Shown here: piece by piece, positions 63,101-64,000 of the stretch | How positions within the stretch are numbered: the stretch's first letter is position 1 | Layout: each line of letters begins with the position of its first letter | Source of the DNA: Pictodentalium vernedei | Lineage: Eukaryota; Mollusca; Scaphopoda; Dentaliida; Dentaliidae | Direction: 5' to 3' | Length of the DNA stretch: 64,000 nt | Assembly (NCBI GenBank): GCA_031216915.1 | Contig: CM062294.1 | Location: 395,055,217-395,119,216 of the forward strand | The notes under the pieces: model-generated | What the model saw: the letters and a program-made list of their open reading frames with translations, nothing else | Databases searched by the model: none | What the model was told of the DNA's origin: nothing | Position numbers and translations under genes: made by a program

Positions 63101-63880
63101 CGTTTTTTATCATTTTACACCGAATTGCAGAGGAAGGAAGAGAAGAAAAGTGCTGAACTTTAAATCAAAATGGAAGTTCCAAAACATGACACTCGGAATT
63201 TAAATCATTCATCATTGGAAAGCATTTGTCACGAACTTCATGAATTGATGTCCGGCAGGACTCCGGCTAGTCCCAAGATAACCAATAATTATTTTTTAAT
63301 CTCAACTTTAAACATTTTCTCCATAGATTTCTACAGTACATTTTGAGCTTCGTCGTACTAGGATTTTCGCAAATGCATAGGCCTATCAAGAGAGGTAAAA
63401 TATCTGCTCGTGTTCACGTCCTGAAAAATACAGAAGAACGGCGTCGACACTTCGACAAATATAGGGGGTCTAACGCGTTCCTCCCGGGAAAGCGCGACTA
63501 ACTAGCGGTATAGGGTTTATTTTTTACCACTCCATGGAGTGTTATTGAGAAATCGGAAGCATAGTCGTGTGCACAAACAATCTTTGCGTTCAGACGGAAG
63601 CAATATTGGTGGCAAGAGACACTAATTGTTGCAGTCACGACATCAAGCCTTCACTGATGTCTCCAATTACCAATAACATTGCACTCGTGGCGAGGCGAGA
63701 AAAAACTAATGAAAAGTACCGATATTTGAGTGGCCATTCCCAGTTAAAAAGGCATCTGAACGATAATGTGTTGACAAAATAAACATTTTGAAAGAGCCAT
63801 GACGGATTGTAACCTCAATTGGCGAGATGGGGTTTGAGGTCACGGTCGCTGGAGTATAGGGGAAAACCGGAAGAGACAAC
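63100..63880. other. Unassigned sequence
   Basis: No supported gene. The 71-codon frame at 63567-63782 has no recognisable motif. Confidence 0.35.
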
Positions 63881-63887
63881 GAACAGG

Positions 63888-64000
63888 AGTGTCAAATGCA
63901 TAATTTAGGCGTAGTGGAGGCCCTAAAACACTTTTTATTAGAATGTCCAAAACGCCCGTCTGACGGAATAAGATTCACCGGTAGTATGATGTGGAAGTGT
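63888..64000 (+). pseudogene. LINE C-terminal fragment, cut by window end
   Basis: Encodes CQMHNLGVVEALKHFLLECP followed by KRPSDGIRFTGS. The pattern C..H...G..E...HFLL.CP is a LINE reverse-transcriptase C-terminal knuckle, similar in layout to ETVQHFPLECP at 36.3 kb. It is too short to place in a clade. Confidence 0.6.

Overview
The window is eukaryotic, repeat-dominated DNA with no recognisable host gene. A marine lophotrochozoan, most likely a mollusc, is my inference. Two things suggest it: many tRNA-derived SINEs sharing a tail that reads 'gccggagtacccggagagaa' on the reverse strand, and an element starting AGCTCACCTGG whose ends look like repeats common in mollusc genomes. Every convincing protein signal belongs to a mobile element.

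Layout. 1-5.9 kb: a LINE reverse-transcriptase scrap, an ISL2EU-like MITE, an intact SINE with an 11-bp target-site duplication (TSD), a long-TIR MITE and a TTAA-flanked palindromic MITE. 5.94-10.27 kb: a giant foldback element (arms about 1.9 and 1.7 kb) with AGTAGTATGT termini and a 6-bp TSD, inserted in a SINE. 10.3-28.6 kb: SINEs, several palindromic MITEs, a SINE/hAT-MITE/TTAA-MITE nest at 20.97-21.88 kb, and anonymous dispersed repeats. 28.6-34.6 kb: CT-rich repeats followed by a decayed LINE (LINE-1 here). 36.49-48.28 kb: a second copy of the giant foldback element, again with a perfect 6-bp TSD, inserted near the stop codon of another LINE relic and itself split by a nearly full-length 8.9-kb LINE (LINE-2). 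LINE-2 has an intact ORF1, about 3.7 kb of CATT-type tandem repeats, and an APE endonuclease/reverse transcriptase ORF2. 48.3-53.8 kb: mostly anonymous sequence, a TTAA MITE, and a dispersed element also present at 24 kb. 53.77-56.75 kb: a Helitron-like non-autonomous element built of 320-bp repeats, with a mariner-type MITE inside. 57.4-59.7 kb: a 128-bp tandem array in which every unit carries an X-box-like motif. 60.9-62.9 kb: a Helitron Rep pseudogene split by a 1.25-kb MULE (9-bp TSD) that carries a frameshifted MULE/FLYWCH-type fragment. The window ends in a LINE C-terminal scrap.

The main value of the window is its nested, datable structure. Empty sites can be read for the two foldback elements, the hAT MITE, the MULE and LINE-2. 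The most unusual signals are: (i) the foldback termini hold a promoter-like cluster (CRE, CACGTG, RFX X-box, NRF1-like and YY1-like sites) repeated in all four arms; (ii) three LINE 3' UTR copies share a two-stem hairpin whose outer stem differs in sequence but stays paired; (iii) a hAT/TTAA-MITE composite was copied as a unit; (iv) unrelated TTAA MITE families share one size and one central-palindrome plan.
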